A stretch of 23,970 nucleotides of DNA from the NCBI GenBank assembly GCA_902727915.1, contig CACVAU010000057.1, positions 1-23,970 of the forward strand. Direction: 5' to 3'. The DNA comes from an uncultured Sulfurovum sp. (GTDB taxonomy: Bacteria; Campylobacterota; Campylobacteria; Campylobacterales; Sulfurovaceae). Each line of letters opens with the position of its first letter. The stretch's first letter is position 1. A model generated the notes under the pieces. The model was not told where the DNA came from and searched no databases. It saw nothing but the letters and a program-made list of their open reading frames with translations. The position numbers were made by a program, and so were the translations under genes. This document shows positions 23,732 to 23,970 of the stretch, piece after piece.

Positions 23732-23970
23732 CTATTTATATTTTTCGACTAACACCTTCAATGCATTTTTATCTATCTCTATACTTTTGTTCCCATTTTT
23801 TTGAGCATATAACTGACGTACCATCTCTTCCACCTCTTTACTCTCTCCCATTTTAGGATACAGTACTTTTAATGCTTCTTCATATTTACCATGACGTTCT
23901 TTTCTTTTAAACTTAGGCAAAACAAAAGCTGGTAAATATTTAAAGGCTAAAGTAGTGAAAACACCTAAAA
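23732..23970 (-). CDS. C-terminal part of a gene cut by the right edge (possibly BatD-like)
   Basis: The frame is open from the right edge to a TAA at 23732, giving 78 visible residues with no real start in the window (a TTG at 23918-23920 is internal). It begins with a hydrophobic segment (GVFTTLAFKYLPAFVLP) followed by a charged, helical tail (KFKRKERHGKYEEALKVLYP and on). One membrane helix with a short cytoplasmic tail is the layout seen at the end of BatD-type oxygen-tolerance proteins, which travel with VWA genes. That identification is a guess from context. It is 25 bases upstream of the VWA lipoprotein gene, on the same strand. Confidence 0.6.
   Translation of the reverse strand, partial: LGVFTTLAFKYLPAFVLPKFKRKERHGKYEEALKVLYPKMGESKEVEEMVRQLYAQKNGNKSIEIDKNALKVLVEKYK

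Noticed and set aside
1..23970. CRISPR array, tRNA, rRNA or insertion sequence
   Set aside because: No regularly spaced direct repeats, no tRNA-like cloverleaf or rRNA stretch, and no transposase ORF were seen on reading both strands.

Overview
The window looks like a chromosomal stretch of a low-GC, probably free-living member of the Campylobacterota (Arcobacter/Sulfurimonas-like). Two things support this. First, the proteins read as Campylobacterota versions (for example the Ffh motif SKFDGDSKGG). Second, the left half keeps the order I remember from Campylobacter jejuni (Cj0701-Cj0709): U32 protein, purE, glyQ, Nif3-like, zinc-ribbon protein, waaA, RluA-type pseudouridine synthase, ffh. 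The genus is inference.

Layout. 1-244: no recognised gene, but a REP doublet (REPIN) just after ffh. 245-10963, all on the minus strand and read right to left: nadA, trhP, a possible 26-aa ORF, purE, then an AT-rich two-gene insert (AAA ATPase plus a 180-aa partner), glyQ, a second REPIN, Nif3-like, zinc-ribbon coiled-coil protein, waaA, rluA-type synthase, a 38-aa membrane miniprotein, ffh. From 11052 on the plus strand: plsY-folB, an OmpR-type two-component pair, a 2[4Fe-4S] ferredoxin and a Ppx/GppA phosphatase. bamA runs convergently on the minus strand (16021-18282), and tyrA diverges from it. tyrA converges on a minus-strand group: sanA-like, DUF389 membrane protein, von Willebrand A lipoprotein, and a gene cut by the right edge.

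Most genes are core: protein targeting (ffh), outer-membrane and lipid synthesis (waaA, bamA, plsY), translation (glyQ), tRNA/RNA modification (trhP, rluA-type) and biosynthesis (nadA, purE, folB, tyrA). TyrA consumes prephenate, which TrhP is also known to need.

Best candidates for something new: (1) the ATPase/partner pair between purE and glyQ, at about 22-23% GC in sampled rows against 43-45% in sampled purE and glyQ rows, where the partner carries a D-x12-E-x-K pattern like PD-(D/E)XK nucleases and glyQ's ribosome site lies inside the partner; (2) a PurE whose catalytic SAHR histidine reads Leu and whose GSxSD motif reads GSKTN; (3) two GTAG-headed REPIN families, one of which supplies the glyQ stop codon; (4) a DUF389 protein with what looks like a degenerate lipid-kinase domain at its N-terminus. 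There is no CRISPR array, tRNA, rRNA or insertion sequence that I can see.
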